Position numbers and translations under genes: made by a program. The notes beneath the pieces are model-generated. The model was not told the origin of the DNA, made no database searches, and saw only the letters and a list, made by a program, of their open reading frames with translations. A DNA stretch of 33,465 nt from an uncultured Lachnospiraceae bacterium (GTDB taxonomy: Bacteria > Bacillota > Clostridia > Lachnospirales > Lachnospiraceae). Within the stretch, counting starts at the first letter, position 1. Each line of letters starts with the position of its first letter. This document shows positions 1-8,943 of the stretch, one piece after another. The stretch covers positions 1-33,465 of the forward strand of contig CAMQZX010000010.1 in NCBI GenBank assembly GCA_947039785.1, written 5' to 3'.

Positions 1-539
1 GGGAATATATTATTCTTTTATTACATTTTTGTCAAGCAAAAATCACAAATTTTCTTTAACTCTTTTTAAGAACTTCAATATTCCACTGGCGAATATTATA
101 TATCATAAGCAAATAAAATGCTAGTGTTTTTGAGAAATTGGTGAGATTTCACTGATTATATATTTTCTGAGGGGCTATAATTCTACAAATAGCCCATATA
201 CAGAAGCAATTTGGGGAGTTTTTACCTGGAAACATCTGAATGTTGCCTGACAGCTCAGATCCCCCGCCCAAGCATTGTATCTTTTCTATTGTTCTCCTGT
301 CACACTCTCCCACTTTTGTCACAGCCTTTTCCAGAATTTTTTCCAATACAAATATGTCAAAAATCAATCTCAGAGCAATAATACCCTTATATTTCAAGTC
401 ATAACTAAAGTAACTATGTTATAAAATCATAAATAAACCGCATTCTTATATGAATTATATAAAAATGGAATAAATGATTCTATATTCGCATTATTTATCC
501 TGATTTTTTATGGAATAATTTAGGTAGGAGGTGAGTATC
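1..539. other. Gene-poor AT-rich left edge
   Basis: No convincing gene is visible before the small regulator at 540. A minus-strand frame at 149-397 (82 codons) is open, but it has no clear ribosome binding site and I recognise no family. A small inverted repeat, ATCTGA/TCAGAT, lies at 234-260, with GGGG at 213-216 and CCCCC at 261-265 able to extend it around a 17-base bulge. The stretch from about 400 to 520 is very AT-rich and probably holds the promoter of the downstream XRE gene, but no single -35/-10 pair stands out. Confidence 0.4.
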
Positions 540-755
540 ATGAAAAATATAAAGTTTGTACGTGTATCACGGGATATTACTCAATTAAAGGTACAGATGG
601 ATACTGGTATCAGTCAGAGCACTATTTCCAAGTATGAAACTGGAGAGGCTCTTCCTACGGTGGAAAATCTGATGCTGCTTGCGAACTATTACGATGTAAG
701 TCTTGACTATCTGATGGATCGAACTTCTGTCCAGAGGAGTTATCCCAATCAGTAA
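540..755 (+). CDS. Small XRE-family helix-turn-helix DNA-binding protein
   Basis: A 71-residue protein consisting of little more than one Cro/C1-type helix-turn-helix domain. The recognition-helix region SQSTISKYE, followed by LPTVENLMLLANYYDVSLDYLMDRT, is the usual XRE pattern. Such proteins bind operator DNA as dimers, often repressing themselves and a neighbour. The start is set at the ATG at 540 because AGGAGG at 526-531 ends 8 bases before it; a GTG at 531 lies inside that ribosome binding site and is unlikely. No effector domain follows the DNA-binding domain. The neighbours are not obvious targets and the next gene is on the opposite strand, so its regulon is unknown. It may be a remnant of an integrated element. 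Confidence 0.8.
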   Translation: MKNIKFVRVSRDITQLKVQMDTGISQSTISKYETGEALPTVENLMLLANYYDVSLDYLMDRTSVQRSYPNQ

Positions 756-962
756 CATTATCACCATACATATTTCTGCTATTACCATATTCGTTAAGCT
801 CCTGATTGTACCTTTCATCGAGCATGCATAGACAGCAGAACAACCTAAACATCTCATTTCCGTAAATATTCTGCTGCTATGTATGCTTTGCTTAAGTCCC
901 TTATCGCGTTGTTAATCAGCTCAACATCCAGATTCATTGAATCTTTCTGCGAATAATTACAC
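756..962. other. Intergenic stretch with possible gene remnant
   Basis: Between the XRE gene and the terminator at 963 there is no solid gene. On the minus strand a 27-codon frame (854-937, ATG start) gives MNLDVELINNAIRDLSKAYI and continues to end in AAEYLRK. Its frame stays open upstream through ALAALLCNYSQKDS. The amphipathic, protein-like composition suggests the tail of a decayed or very short protein. No ribosome binding site precedes any possible start, so I do not call it a gene. Confidence 0.25.
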
Positions 963-996
963 AAAAGCGCTGCCAGAGCTATCACCCGGCAGCGCT
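963..996 (-). terminator. Rho-independent terminator after the GH43 gene
   Basis: Perfect 9-bp inverted repeat AGCGCTGCC (966-974) / GGCAGCGCT (988-996), followed on the minus strand by TTTTG. It lies 84 bases beyond the GH43 stop codon and would end the minus-strand glycan operon. Confidence 0.7.
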
Positions 997-1079
997 AACT
1001 TGAAGCTGCATTAAAAAATCAACTTATGTCTCTCATAATGCAGTTCCTCCATATAATCCATATTTTCTATAAAATCCTT

Positions 1080-2726
1080 TTAATCCACATTCTTGGATTC
1101 GTCTGCCAGATACTCGAAGAAATCAAAGTCAGCATAATGCTGATGTTTTACCCGGTCGGCGCAGGTGAGACCCACCATGGTGCCTGTGAATTCTCCGTAT
1201 TTACAGTACTCATCAGAGAATTTAGTAGTGTCAAACACACGGCCAATCTTCTGATACTGTTCGTTGTCATAGCTCCATTCAAACCAGGATTTTCTTCCCT
1301 GGATATAAAGCCTCAGATAAATTGGCTGTTCTACCACCGGGATTCTGGTATTTAGAAACTCCGTCTTTTCTCCATTTTCCAGATGAATAATGGATAGGGC
1401 ACTCTGTCCTAAAGTCTCGCTGTAGTATTTGCGCAAATTGATGTAGTTCATGTTATCGTAGTATAAAATCAATCCAGCACTATGTTGATGAACTTCCGGG
1501 GTAAACTCCATTTTGGTGGTGATTCTGGCATAAACGCTGGTAAGCTTACGAGCAAGGATACTAACCTTATTCAAAGAGGTTCTTGACTCCTGTCCCCGGA
1601 TTCTCACATAGCCTGGTCTTGCCTTCACGTCTGCGAAGCGTTGAGGCATAATACGGGGCGCATAGTAGAAATTGCCCAGCTCTTCTCCGTCGAAATCGTC
1701 AAAGTCTGGTATCTTAGCCAAGGGGACCTCCGGCAGAGAGCTTTCCTCCACCTCCATTTTCGCCAGATTACTTCCGTCTGCCATGCGAAGCCATCCATCT
1801 TCAGTCCACTTCATCTTCTGGATAGCAGTTTCCCGTCCCAGGGTACAGCGCAGCTCCGGGGCAAATGGACGTGCGCAAAGATGTACAAGATACACTTCTT
1901 TCGTGGGCAGCTCCACATAACTTCCGTGACCAGATTTCTGAAGAATAGAATCAGGATTGTAGTATTTGGTTTTTAAATGGTCTGGGTCGTGACGCTCATT
2001 GGACTCTCCAGGTACACTGGTGACAATGGGATTCATAGGATCCTTCTCATAAGGCCCCCATACATTTTCAGAGCGCCCCATGGTGACACAGTGATTATAG
2101 CCTGTGCCGCCCTCTGCACACATGATATAGTAGTAATCTCCCCTTTTTGTCAGATGAGGCGCCTCAATGCAGCCCCGGTCTGTTCCGCCTCCCCATATTT
2201 TTCTGGGATAGCCTACAATTTCCTTTTTCTCAGGGGAGTACTCTACCATGCAGATAGAACCTGGCTTTTCATAGCCTTCGCGAGTCTCCCATTCCAGTGA
2301 TACAATGTATTTCTTCCCATCGTCATCGTGGAAAACTGAAGCATCAAAACCAGAGGAATGCAGATATACCGGCTCAGTCCATGGGCCACGGATATCCTTT
2401 GCTGTAATTACATAGTTATCCACATCAAAGTAGCGTGCATTCATGGAATTCATCACACCGTACACCACATAGAACAAGTCCTCTCCCTCACAATAAGTCA
2501 GACATGGCGCCCAGATGCCCTTGGCAGAAGGCAGCTTTCTAAGCTCCACCTTCTGATCATCAGTCAGCACATGGGTATACAGTTCCCAGTTTTTCAAATC
2601 TTTGGAATGATAAATGGGAATTCCCGGGAACCACTCAAAGGTGGATACTGCTGCATAATAATCCTCTCCCTTTCTGCAAATACAAGGGTCTGGATTAAAG
2701 CCTTTAAAAATTGGATTGACAATCAT
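1080..2726 (-). CDS. GH43 beta-xylosidase / alpha-L-arabinofuranosidase
   Basis: A 548-residue intracellular glycosidase of family GH43, XynB/SXA-like. The N-terminal five-bladed propeller carries the expected catalytic triad: Asp13 in NPDP (general base), Asp128 in FDAS (pKa modulator) and Glu188 in CIEAPH (general acid). These sit close to the positions reported for the Selenomonas SXA enzyme. The C-terminal half, from about residue 330 (DDFDGEELG, then residues such as AGLILYYDN), is the beta-sandwich domain typical of the two-domain xylosidases. No signal peptide is present. A strong GAGGAGGGAG site precedes the ATG. It is the last gene of the minus-strand operon, 87 bases after the symporter, and ends at a terminator. 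Expected role: release of xylose or arabinose from the non-reducing ends of imported short oligosaccharides. Xylosidase versus arabinofuranosidase cannot be decided from motifs. Confidence 0.9.
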   Translation of the reverse strand: MIVNPIFKGFNPDPCICRKGEDYYAAVSTFEWFPGIPIYHSKDLKNWELYTHVLTDDQKVELRKLPSAKGIWAPCLTYCEGEDLFYVVYGVMNSMNARYFDVDNYVITAKDIRGPWTEPVYLHSSGFDASVFHDDDGKKYIVSLEWETREGYEKPGSICMVEYSPEKKEIVGYPRKIWGGGTDRGCIEAPHLTKRGDYYYIMCAEGGTGYNHCVTMGRSENVWGPYEKDPMNPIVTSVPGESNERHDPDHLKTKYYNPDSILQKSGHGSYVELPTKEVYLVHLCARPFAPELRCTLGRETAIQKMKWTEDGWLRMADGSNLAKMEVEESSLPEVPLAKIPDFDDFDGEELGNFYYAPRIMPQRFADVKARPGYVRIRGQESRTSLNKVSILARKLTSVYARITTKMEFTPEVHQHSAGLILYYDNMNYINLRKYYSETLGQSALSIIHLENGEKTEFLNTRIPVVEQPIYLRLYIQGRKSWFEWSYDNEQYQKIGRVFDTTKFSDEYCKYGEFTGTMVGLTCADRVKHQHYADFDFFEYLADESKNVD

Positions 2727-2813
2727 TACTATTCTCCCTCCTCAATTACTCCGTTGACAATGGATATCTCAAAATCCTGCGTTCTTCCAACTGCATCTCT
2801 CCTTATGTAAAAT

Positions 2814-4214
2814 CTATTTGCTTCCTTTCCATTTTCCCTGAGAAAGATCTGCAATTGCTTTGTCGTAATGCTTATCCAGATCAAAGAACAGCATACATAC
2901 CACGCCAATCACGCAAGTGATAAGCGGTACCCAGATGCAAGCCACATTGATGGATGTGATGGCGGATGCACTGGTTGGGTCTGCGTTAAAGTTTCCTGCT
3001 GCCAGAATCCATCCAAGTGCGGCTGTTCCGATACCGGAACCAACTTTCATACAGAAGGAAGAGGCTGCATTTCCCATTCCCATAGCCTGTACGCCTGTCA
3101 GCCAGGAACCATATGTGATGGCATCCTGCAAAAGACCAAACATAGTAGCCGCACCGCATCCGAAGGCAGCTCCTTTCAGAACATTACATGCGATAACCAG
3201 AGTAACATTACTTCCAACCAGAGCAGTTAACACAAATGCAACGGAAGCTGCAGCCATCCCAATCATTGCAGTATAACGTTTACCGATTTTCTTCATGATA
3301 AACGGTGTGATAAACATCATAACAATCTGTGCCATGGACAAAGCATTGGAGGTTGCTGCAAATACAGCCTCATCGCCCAATACATACTGTGCAAAATAGT
3401 AGGCGCTTCCGAAGAAGGTAGACATCATAAAGTACAGACAGAACAGGAAAATTACCATTAAAATCCAGTATTTATTTACCACAAGACTCTTCAGACACTC
3501 CACAATGGAAGGTCCTTTCTCTACTTTCCCATCCTCAGAAACAGTTCCATCTGTTACACGTTCCTGACAGAAGAAAAAGGTAACCAGATTCAGAAGGATA
3601 AACACGATTGAAAGTGCGATAAATGTAAGGGTCCATCCCCTCTGACTGTTGGAATCTCCGCCGCCAAAGAATGTACATAATTTCATGACAAAAGTATTAA
3701 CAGTCATGGTACCGGCTGTTGCAAGCAGCATACGGAAGTTTCCCAACAGGCCCCGTTCGTACTGATTTGTGGTCATCAGGCCCTGCAGTGTTGCATAGGG
3801 TACATTCAGACCAGTATAAAATACAGTGGAAACCAGGTTATAAGTCAAAAACATATACGCGATCTGAATCTGCCCTGCCAGAGAGGAAGGAACAGTGAAC
3901 ATCAGCACGGTACAAACGCCAAGAGGTATACACATTCTGAGGATCCATGGACGGGCTTTTCCCCATTTGCTGTGTGTCTTATCCACGATACGCCCCATGA
4001 TCAGGTCAGATACACCGTCAAAAATTTTGGAAATCGCCATGATGGATGCCGCCACAGCCGCATCCACACCCAGCACGCTCACGTAATATACCAACAAGAA
4101 GGAGGAAATCGATGAATAAATGAGATTTCCGGAATAATCACCCAAACCATACGCCAATCGCTCCATAAATGACAATTTTGCATTGGGGTCTAATATTTTT
4201 TGATTGCTACTCAT
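2814..4214 (-). CDS. GPH-family sugar:cation symporter (MelB/XynP-like)
   Basis: A 466-residue membrane protein of the glycoside-pentoside-hexuronide:cation symporter family. About twelve hydrophobic segments are visible. The N-terminal signature RLAYGLGDYSGNLIYSSISS and the loop DLIMGRIVDKTHSKWGKARP are hallmark MelB/XynP motifs, including the conserved Asp for cation binding and the positively charged loop. I prefer the ATG at 4214 over the one at 4220, because the GGGAGA ribosome binding site abuts the upstream ATG and sits about 6 bases before the second. It lies between the GH5 and GH43 genes in the same orientation, which suggests uptake of the di- or oligosaccharides those enzymes split. 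The substrate (xylo-, arabino- or gluco-oligosaccharide) is inference. Confidence 0.9.
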   Translation of the reverse strand: MSSNQKILDPNAKLSFMERLAYGLGDYSGNLIYSSISSFLLVYYVSVLGVDAAVAASIMAISKIFDGVSDLIMGRIVDKTHSKWGKARPWILRMCIPLGVCTVLMFTVPSSLAGQIQIAYMFLTYNLVSTVFYTGLNVPYATLQGLMTTNQYERGLLGNFRMLLATAGTMTVNTFVMKLCTFFGGGDSNSQRGWTLTFIALSIVFILLNLVTFFFCQERVTDGTVSEDGKVEKGPSIVECLKSLVVNKYWILMVIFLFCLYFMMSTFFGSAYYFAQYVLGDEAVFAATSNALSMAQIVMMFITPFIMKKIGKRYTAMIGMAAASVAFVLTALVGSNVTLVIACNVLKGAAFGCGAATMFGLLQDAITYGSWLTGVQAMGMGNAASSFCMKVGSGIGTAALGWILAAGNFNADPTSASAITSINVACIWVPLITCVIGVVCMLFFDLDKHYDKAIADLSQGKWKGSK

Positions 4215-4318
4215 AATCATTCTCCCTTTTCAAAAACAGTTTTCACTCAAAAATCATACTAAAGGTTCTTCAAAAAAATTATTATAAACATTCGTTCAAA
4301 CAGCTTCACGCAGCAGCA

Positions 4319-5491
4319 TCAACCGCCTATGGGGAACCAGCTCTGGTCCACACATTTTCCAAGATCCCAGCTGTCCCATCCAAACCAGTGAGGCTCATTT
4401 ACCGTATCCAACAGCAACTTGTAGCTCCAGTAAAAATATCCTCTGCCTTCCTGCCATGCCGCAAGCTGTGCATTGGCAAGCTGCTGATACAGGTGCTGTC
4501 TGACATCGGCGCTCATAACGGAGGTATTCTTGGAGAAATCCATACCATTGAGCACTGTCTGGCCTCCCTTGGTATCCACTCCAACTGCGTAAGAATTAAA
4601 CAAGCACCATTCTCCGCAGACAACAGGCACATACTCTTGCACTTTGGCGATCTGTTTCGCATAATTCTCCTGAATATACTCAATATATCCGTTCAGAGTC
4701 TGCTTACATCCCAAAGCCTCTGCAACCATCAGATACTGATGGGTGTCAAGCATGACATTGTGAAAACGGGGCTGTGTAATGAATTCCTTCCAGGCATGTA
4801 ACTGGAATCCATCATGGAACACCACATATTTATCATCTGCAATATTGGGACGGATACGGTCATAAGCTCTGTCATAAAAGTCCTGCAGAAACTCCAGTGT
4901 GTTGGGAGCGCTGCCCATTGCCAGCTCCTTGTCCACCGCCGGGTATCTCTCCGGTACATTCATCATGTTCCACATGTCCTCTGTGATAGGCTCATTGATG
5001 GGTGTAATTCCAAACAGACCTTCCCGGTCTCCATAGCGTTTTGCCAGCTTTTCCAACACATCCAGTACAAACTCTACTTCCTGGGGAGTCTGACTCCATT
5101 TGCAGACACCGCAGATTCCGCCGTTATCAAATCCGTTCTGGCTAAGAGGGGCTGTGTGCAGATCAATCAGAATCTTCAAATCATATTTTTCCGCCCACGC
5201 AAAGGCTTTATCCAACTCCTCAATACAACCGATAAATGGTTTCCTGTCTCCGAAGACAAAGTATGGCACTGGAATACGCACTGTGTTCATGCCGATATGC
5301 TTGATACATGCAAAATCACGCTCTGTTATGTACTCACTGCGATGTATCTTAATGCGTGCTTCATATACCTCCGGCGATAACTGCGTCGGCAGATAATACT
5401 CATCCTCCGCTGTCGTACCGTCAAATAAGGCCGGACTCATCCACTTTTCCAGGACAAGCCAGTTTCCCAGATTCACACCTTTTACATACAT
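4319..5491 (-). CDS. GH5-family glycosidase, exo-beta-1,3-glucanase-like
   Basis: A 390-residue (beta/alpha)8 glycosidase of family GH5. The order of motifs matches the exo-beta-1,3-glucanase type: GVNLGNWLVLEKWM at the N terminus, NTVRIPVPY around residue 70, DLHTAPLSQNGFDNGG at 110-125, INEP with acid/base Glu167, and VCGEW with nucleophile Glu294. There is no signal peptide, so it should act on imported oligosaccharides rather than polymers. A clear AAAGGAG site precedes the ATG at 5491. A terminator (5544-5584) separates it from the AraC gene upstream, so it likely has its own regulated start or depends on read-through. The symporter follows after 104 bases. Close GH5 subfamilies include beta-glucosidases and mannosidases, so substrate specificity is not settled. 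Confidence 0.85.
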   Translation of the reverse strand: MYVKGVNLGNWLVLEKWMSPALFDGTTAEDEYYLPTQLSPEVYEARIKIHRSEYITERDFACIKHIGMNTVRIPVPYFVFGDRKPFIGCIEELDKAFAWAEKYDLKILIDLHTAPLSQNGFDNGGICGVCKWSQTPQEVEFVLDVLEKLAKRYGDREGLFGITPINEPITEDMWNMMNVPERYPAVDKELAMGSAPNTLEFLQDFYDRAYDRIRPNIADDKYVVFHDGFQLHAWKEFITQPRFHNVMLDTHQYLMVAEALGCKQTLNGYIEYIQENYAKQIAKVQEYVPVVCGEWCLFNSYAVGVDTKGGQTVLNGMDFSKNTSVMSADVRQHLYQQLANAQLAAWQEGRGYFYWSYKLLLDTVNEPHWFGWDSWDLGKCVDQSWFPIGG

Positions 5492-5543
5492 AAGAATTCT
5501 CCTTTCTCTTTCGTCATATCGCTTTCTTTTGTAAGAAAATCAT

Positions 5544-5584
5544 AAAAAAAATGGGCACTAAAATATATCATAAATTTTAGTGCC
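5544..5584 (-). terminator. Terminator after the AraC gene, before GH5
   Basis: Perfect 10-bp stem GGCACTAAAA (5554-5563) / TTTTAGTGCC (5575-5584), read on the minus strand and followed by CCA and eight T. It lies between the AraC stop (5657) and the GH5 start (5491), so it divides the minus-strand locus into two transcription units or acts as a partial terminator. Confidence 0.75.
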
Positions 5585-5656
5585 ATGTCACAATTCTTAT
5601 TTCGCAATATTTTTTCTACAAATATAATAAAAACTAATTCTCATTTTTGTGCAATT

Positions 5657-6847
5657 TTACTTTTTCTTTTTACCATAACGTGTTCGGTACTGACCTGGTG
5701 TCATTCCAGTCCATTTCTTAAACACTCTGCCAAAATGGCTTTGGGAAAAAAAAGCATAGGAATATGCAATTTCCTCATACGTATCGTCAGTGTAGATCAG
5801 CTGCTGCTTCGCAAAATCAATCTTTTCCCGTGCAATGTAATCACTGAGTTTGATTCCTTCTTCCTTTGCAAAAAGCTGCGATAGATAATTGGCATTCATG
5901 TCCAGCTTTTCCGCCAGATCTGCCACAGATATTTTGGCGTGCATGTATTGCAATACCAGCTCTTTACATTTTACAACCACTGGATTTTGCAAAGCTCCTG
6001 CCACCGTATCCCGCACAAGACAGCAGAACTCTATTTCTGCCTGCCGTCCAAGAGCCAGAACCTCCCCTTCGTTTGTCATCTCCTCAATTCTTTGAATATA
6101 AGTATCAGACATGGTATACGCAATTTCCGGCAGTATGCCCCCTTCTATGGCAGAACGTGTTGCCAGAGTCACCAAAACAATACTCATATCCTTCATATTG
6201 CGGAGGCTGTCACGGGACAGGGTGCCCAGTTTCCCCACATATGCTTCCTGAAAACTTTTCTGCAATGCCTCCAGATTTCCCGTCCGAATACTCTCCTGCT
6301 CTCTTTTCTCCTGACTATAGGGATTGTGTACTGTCTCATTTTCCTGATTGGAATAAAATACATGGTGCAGCTTTTTGCGCACGGTGAAATCCTGATTCTC
6401 GTCAAAAAAGCTTTTCAGCCAAAGCTCACTGGTACCGATGCTTTCTCCTGTTAACATCTCATGGATCATAATTACAATTTCTGAAAAATCTGTCAGCGGC
6501 AGGGAATGAAGACGATAGATGCTTCCTTTTTTCAGACCATGTTCCTTTACCAGATATTTGGATGCCAGGCTTGAATATCCATTGACACAACATGGTCCGA
6601 TGATATACACCTGACTGGAATCACTTACAATTCCATAGATAATCTGATTGGCTTCCAGATAGAGCACCGGATGCTCCAGGTTCCTTTTCTCAATTAAACT
6701 GTTTCTGAACTTCTGGTCACACGCCATAATATCCGGCTGCTCCCCGTGATTCACATAAACAGCCAGTTCATTTCCCTCCAGATCGTATAGGTGAATGGGT
6801 GCATGGACCAGTCGAATGGCATGTTCACAAAACTGTTCAACGGTCAA
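5657..6847 (-). CDS. AraC-family transcriptional regulator with N-terminal sensor region
   Basis: A 396-residue regulator. The C-terminal ~100 residues form the double helix-turn-helix AraC domain: ISVADLAEKLDMNANYLSQL is the first helix-turn-helix, and AYSYAFFSQSHFGRVFKKWT with GMTPGQYR is the second with the family signature. Residues 1-150 resemble a small-molecule sensor domain (HLYDLEGNELAVY, YGIVSDSSQVYIIGPC) but I cannot name the fold. Residues about 170-280 closely match the shorter AraC protein at 9003, including HNPYSQE and IEGGILPEIAY. Translation appears to start at a TTG (6847) that overlaps the GH42 stop by 11 bases behind GGGAGAG, so the two genes are translationally coupled. 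It probably senses a sugar and activates this glycan locus; this is inferred from position. Confidence 0.88.
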   Translation of the reverse strand: MTVEQFCEHAIRLVHAPIHLYDLEGNELAVYVNHGEQPDIMACDQKFRNSLIEKRNLEHPVLYLEANQIIYGIVSDSSQVYIIGPCCVNGYSSLASKYLVKEHGLKKGSIYRLHSLPLTDFSEIVIMIHEMLTGESIGTSELWLKSFFDENQDFTVRKKLHHVFYSNQENETVHNPYSQEKREQESIRTGNLEALQKSFQEAYVGKLGTLSRDSLRNMKDMSIVLVTLATRSAIEGGILPEIAYTMSDTYIQRIEEMTNEGEVLALGRQAEIEFCCLVRDTVAGALQNPVVVKCKELVLQYMHAKISVADLAEKLDMNANYLSQLFAKEEGIKLSDYIAREKIDFAKQQLIYTDDTYEEIAYSYAFFSQSHFGRVFKKWTGMTPGQYRTRYGKKKK

Positions 6848-8867
6848 CGTTCTCTCTCCCTTCTTCTGCCTCTTCCAAAATCACAAGATCCCAGTCCTGA
6901 ATCTGGATTTTCTCTCCTCTTTGATATTCGGTTTCACTTAGCAAATCCACTGCCTTTTTGTAAGGACAGGTGATGGTATGCTCCTGTTCACTGTAATTAA
7001 ATATATAATGCAGCAGACTTCCTTCCTGATTTCTTCCGCTTCTTACAGTCAACGGCCACTGCAGCTTATCAATCTCTCTGGATATCCCGGCATCTTTCGC
7101 AGCCTGTTCATAAATTTCCTTTAAAAATGTTTTCTCCGTAAAACAGCCCACATAGTATGCACTTCCGTCTCCATATTTATTTCTGGTAATTGCCGCATAG
7201 GCTCCCCAATACTTATGTTCATAACACTCCAAAGCTTCGGCAGTATCCGGTTTTAACAGTTCCATAAAATATTTAAGTTTCTTACCGCGCAAAGCTGTCT
7301 TCCCCGGATCTGTAAACTGATTATAACTCATTCCAAAGCAATCGCCAAGCTGGTGGGGCTGGGTATCGTGATATACGGAAAGATGTTCATCCGCCACAAA
7401 GGATTTAAAAGAACTGACCAGAACGCCGCCATGTTCCACAAAGGCTTTTAATTGCAAAATCAGTTCCTCTGCGGCACTGTAAAGCGCCGGAGTAATGATC
7501 ATCTTGTATTTCCCCAATTCTATGGCCTGCACATCCACTACATCGCACTCCAGATTCATCTCATACAGACTGTCATACATCCAGCGAACCACATCGTTAT
7601 AGCTTAACTCTTTATCGATGGGAAACCACTGAAAGGCAGTGAGTGTCCGGTTATCCACAAGCAGAGCAATCTTGTTTTCCTTCTTCAGATGAATCAGCTT
7701 GTTTCCCAGCTTCTTCCATTCCTCCCCAAACCTGCCAGCCTCTTCGTAAGCGGGATTGGTATTCAGATCATGGCTTAACAATCCTTTCCAGTATGTCTCA
7801 TACCCATTGTGAATGGAATGCCAGTTCCAGTACAAAATCCCGTCTGCACCGCTGGCAAGATGGCTGTATGCATGCAACCGCAGTTGTCCCGGATAAGGAG
7901 TCCAATATTTAAATGCCTGAGCCTGACATTCCAGCACCAGATAATTGGAATTTTTCAGACTGCGTATGGAGTCTCCTCCAAATGCAATTTCTGCGCCTGA
8001 CAATTCATCTTGCGTGGGATGATAAATATCGGTTCCCGCAATGGTCAGACATTTTGCCGTCTCATAATGATTGACATCCGGCTGAACGCCATAAGAATAG
8101 CCATCCTGGGCAATATCCGCTCCAAACTTTTTCCATTCAAAGTCCAGATTATGAGTAATAAACTGATCCTGTCTCATATACTCCCTCACAATCCCGGCTT
8201 GCCAGCTCAGGTAATCTGCCACCAGCTTTCTTTGAAACGCAGAAAATTCCCCCGCCAGTCCACTGTTGACGCATCCTCGTATGTCAGGAAAATCTTCCCA
8301 GTCTGCAATAGCATTGCTCCAGTAATTTAGCACAAAAGCCCGATTCAATGCCTGCACTGTCCCAAACCTCTCCTTCAAATATTCCACAAACAATTCCTGT
8401 ACCTGTTTCGAAGCAGTTCCATAATGCTTTGTCTCATTGTCAATTTGAAATCCAATGACGCAGGGATGATCCGCCACATGGCAGATCAATGCCCGAATCA
8501 CCCGCTCTGCGCATTGGCGATACGTAGCATTCATAATATCCATAATCTGGCGATGTCCATACCTTGCCTGTCCTTCTTTGGTGGTCACCATGACCTGGGG
8601 ATCCTTCTTCACAAGCCATGACGGCACTGCATAAGTAGGAGTTCCCACAATCACCTGCATTTTTTCCTTTTCTGCCTGCGCCAGAACCCGATCAATAAAA
8701 GAAAAATCAAATTTTCCCTCCCGCGGCTCCAGTGTACTCCAGGTGGATTCCGCAATTCGAACCGTGTTCATTCCCACCTGTTTCATCATCTCAAAGTCTT
8801 TTTCTATACGGTCATATGGCATATATTCAGGATAATACGCCGCTCCAAACAAAATTTTCTCGTCCAT
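6837..8867 (-). CDS. GH42 beta-galactosidase
   Basis: A 676-residue family GH42 beta-galactosidase, the normal length for the family. The N-terminal TIM barrel begins LFGAAYYPEY and has the acid/base Glu145 in QIDNET and the nucleophile Glu313 in YLVLECQAQ, matching the spacing of characterised GH42 enzymes. A trimerisation-type domain (about 385-590, starting KIALLVDNRTLTAFQW) and a short C-terminal beta domain follow. No signal peptide, hence cytoplasmic. It is the first gene of the minus-strand locus, with a good AGGAGGAC site and a promoter at 8901-8928, and it shares its stop region with the AraC gene. GH42 enzymes usually act on plant galacto-oligosaccharides or beta-galactosides other than lactose; some act on alpha-L-arabinopyranosides, which would suit the GH43 neighbour. 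Confidence 0.93.
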   Translation of the reverse strand: MDEKILFGAAYYPEYMPYDRIEKDFEMMKQVGMNTVRIAESTWSTLEPREGKFDFSFIDRVLAQAEKEKMQVIVGTPTYAVPSWLVKKDPQVMVTTKEGQARYGHRQIMDIMNATYRQCAERVIRALICHVADHPCVIGFQIDNETKHYGTASKQVQELFVEYLKERFGTVQALNRAFVLNYWSNAIADWEDFPDIRGCVNSGLAGEFSAFQRKLVADYLSWQAGIVREYMRQDQFITHNLDFEWKKFGADIAQDGYSYGVQPDVNHYETAKCLTIAGTDIYHPTQDELSGAEIAFGGDSIRSLKNSNYLVLECQAQAFKYWTPYPGQLRLHAYSHLASGADGILYWNWHSIHNGYETYWKGLLSHDLNTNPAYEEAGRFGEEWKKLGNKLIHLKKENKIALLVDNRTLTAFQWFPIDKELSYNDVVRWMYDSLYEMNLECDVVDVQAIELGKYKMIITPALYSAAEELILQLKAFVEHGGVLVSSFKSFVADEHLSVYHDTQPHQLGDCFGMSYNQFTDPGKTALRGKKLKYFMELLKPDTAEALECYEHKYWGAYAAITRNKYGDGSAYYVGCFTEKTFLKEIYEQAAKDAGISREIDKLQWPLTVRSGRNQEGSLLHYIFNYSEQEHTITCPYKKAVDLLSETEYQRGEKIQIQDWDLVILEEAEEGRENVDR

Positions 8868-8894
8868 GGTCTGTCCTCCTGCTTTTTACAGGCA

Positions 8895-8928
8895 CATTCT
8901 ATCTTAGAATGAAAAAAGCCTCTATCAA
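8895..8928 (-). promoter_or_regulatory. Promoter of the GH42 gene with overlapping palindrome
   Basis: On the minus strand TTGATA (8923-8928), a 16-base spacer and TAAGAT (8901-8906) form a plausible sigma-A promoter. The -10 element lies inside a perfect 7-bp inverted repeat, CATTCTA tct TAGAATG (8895-8911), a good candidate operator. The start codon is about 28 bases downstream of the -10. Confidence 0.5.
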
Positions 8929-8943
8929 AATATTCGGTTTTAT

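Noticed and set aside
585-857. Minus-strand frames overlapping the small XRE gene
   Set aside because: They run antisense through the helix-turn-helix coding region and have no start signal; the plus-strand gene has a strong ribosome binding site.
1026-2810. Several plus-strand open frames of 80-150 codons opposite GH43
   Set aside because: All are antisense to the GH43 gene, lack ribosome binding sites and look like random low-complexity or Cys/His-rich text.
4814-6454. Plus-strand frames of 100-190 codons opposite GH5 and AraC
   Set aside because: They are antisense to genes with intact catalytic or DNA-binding motifs and show no recognisable domain.
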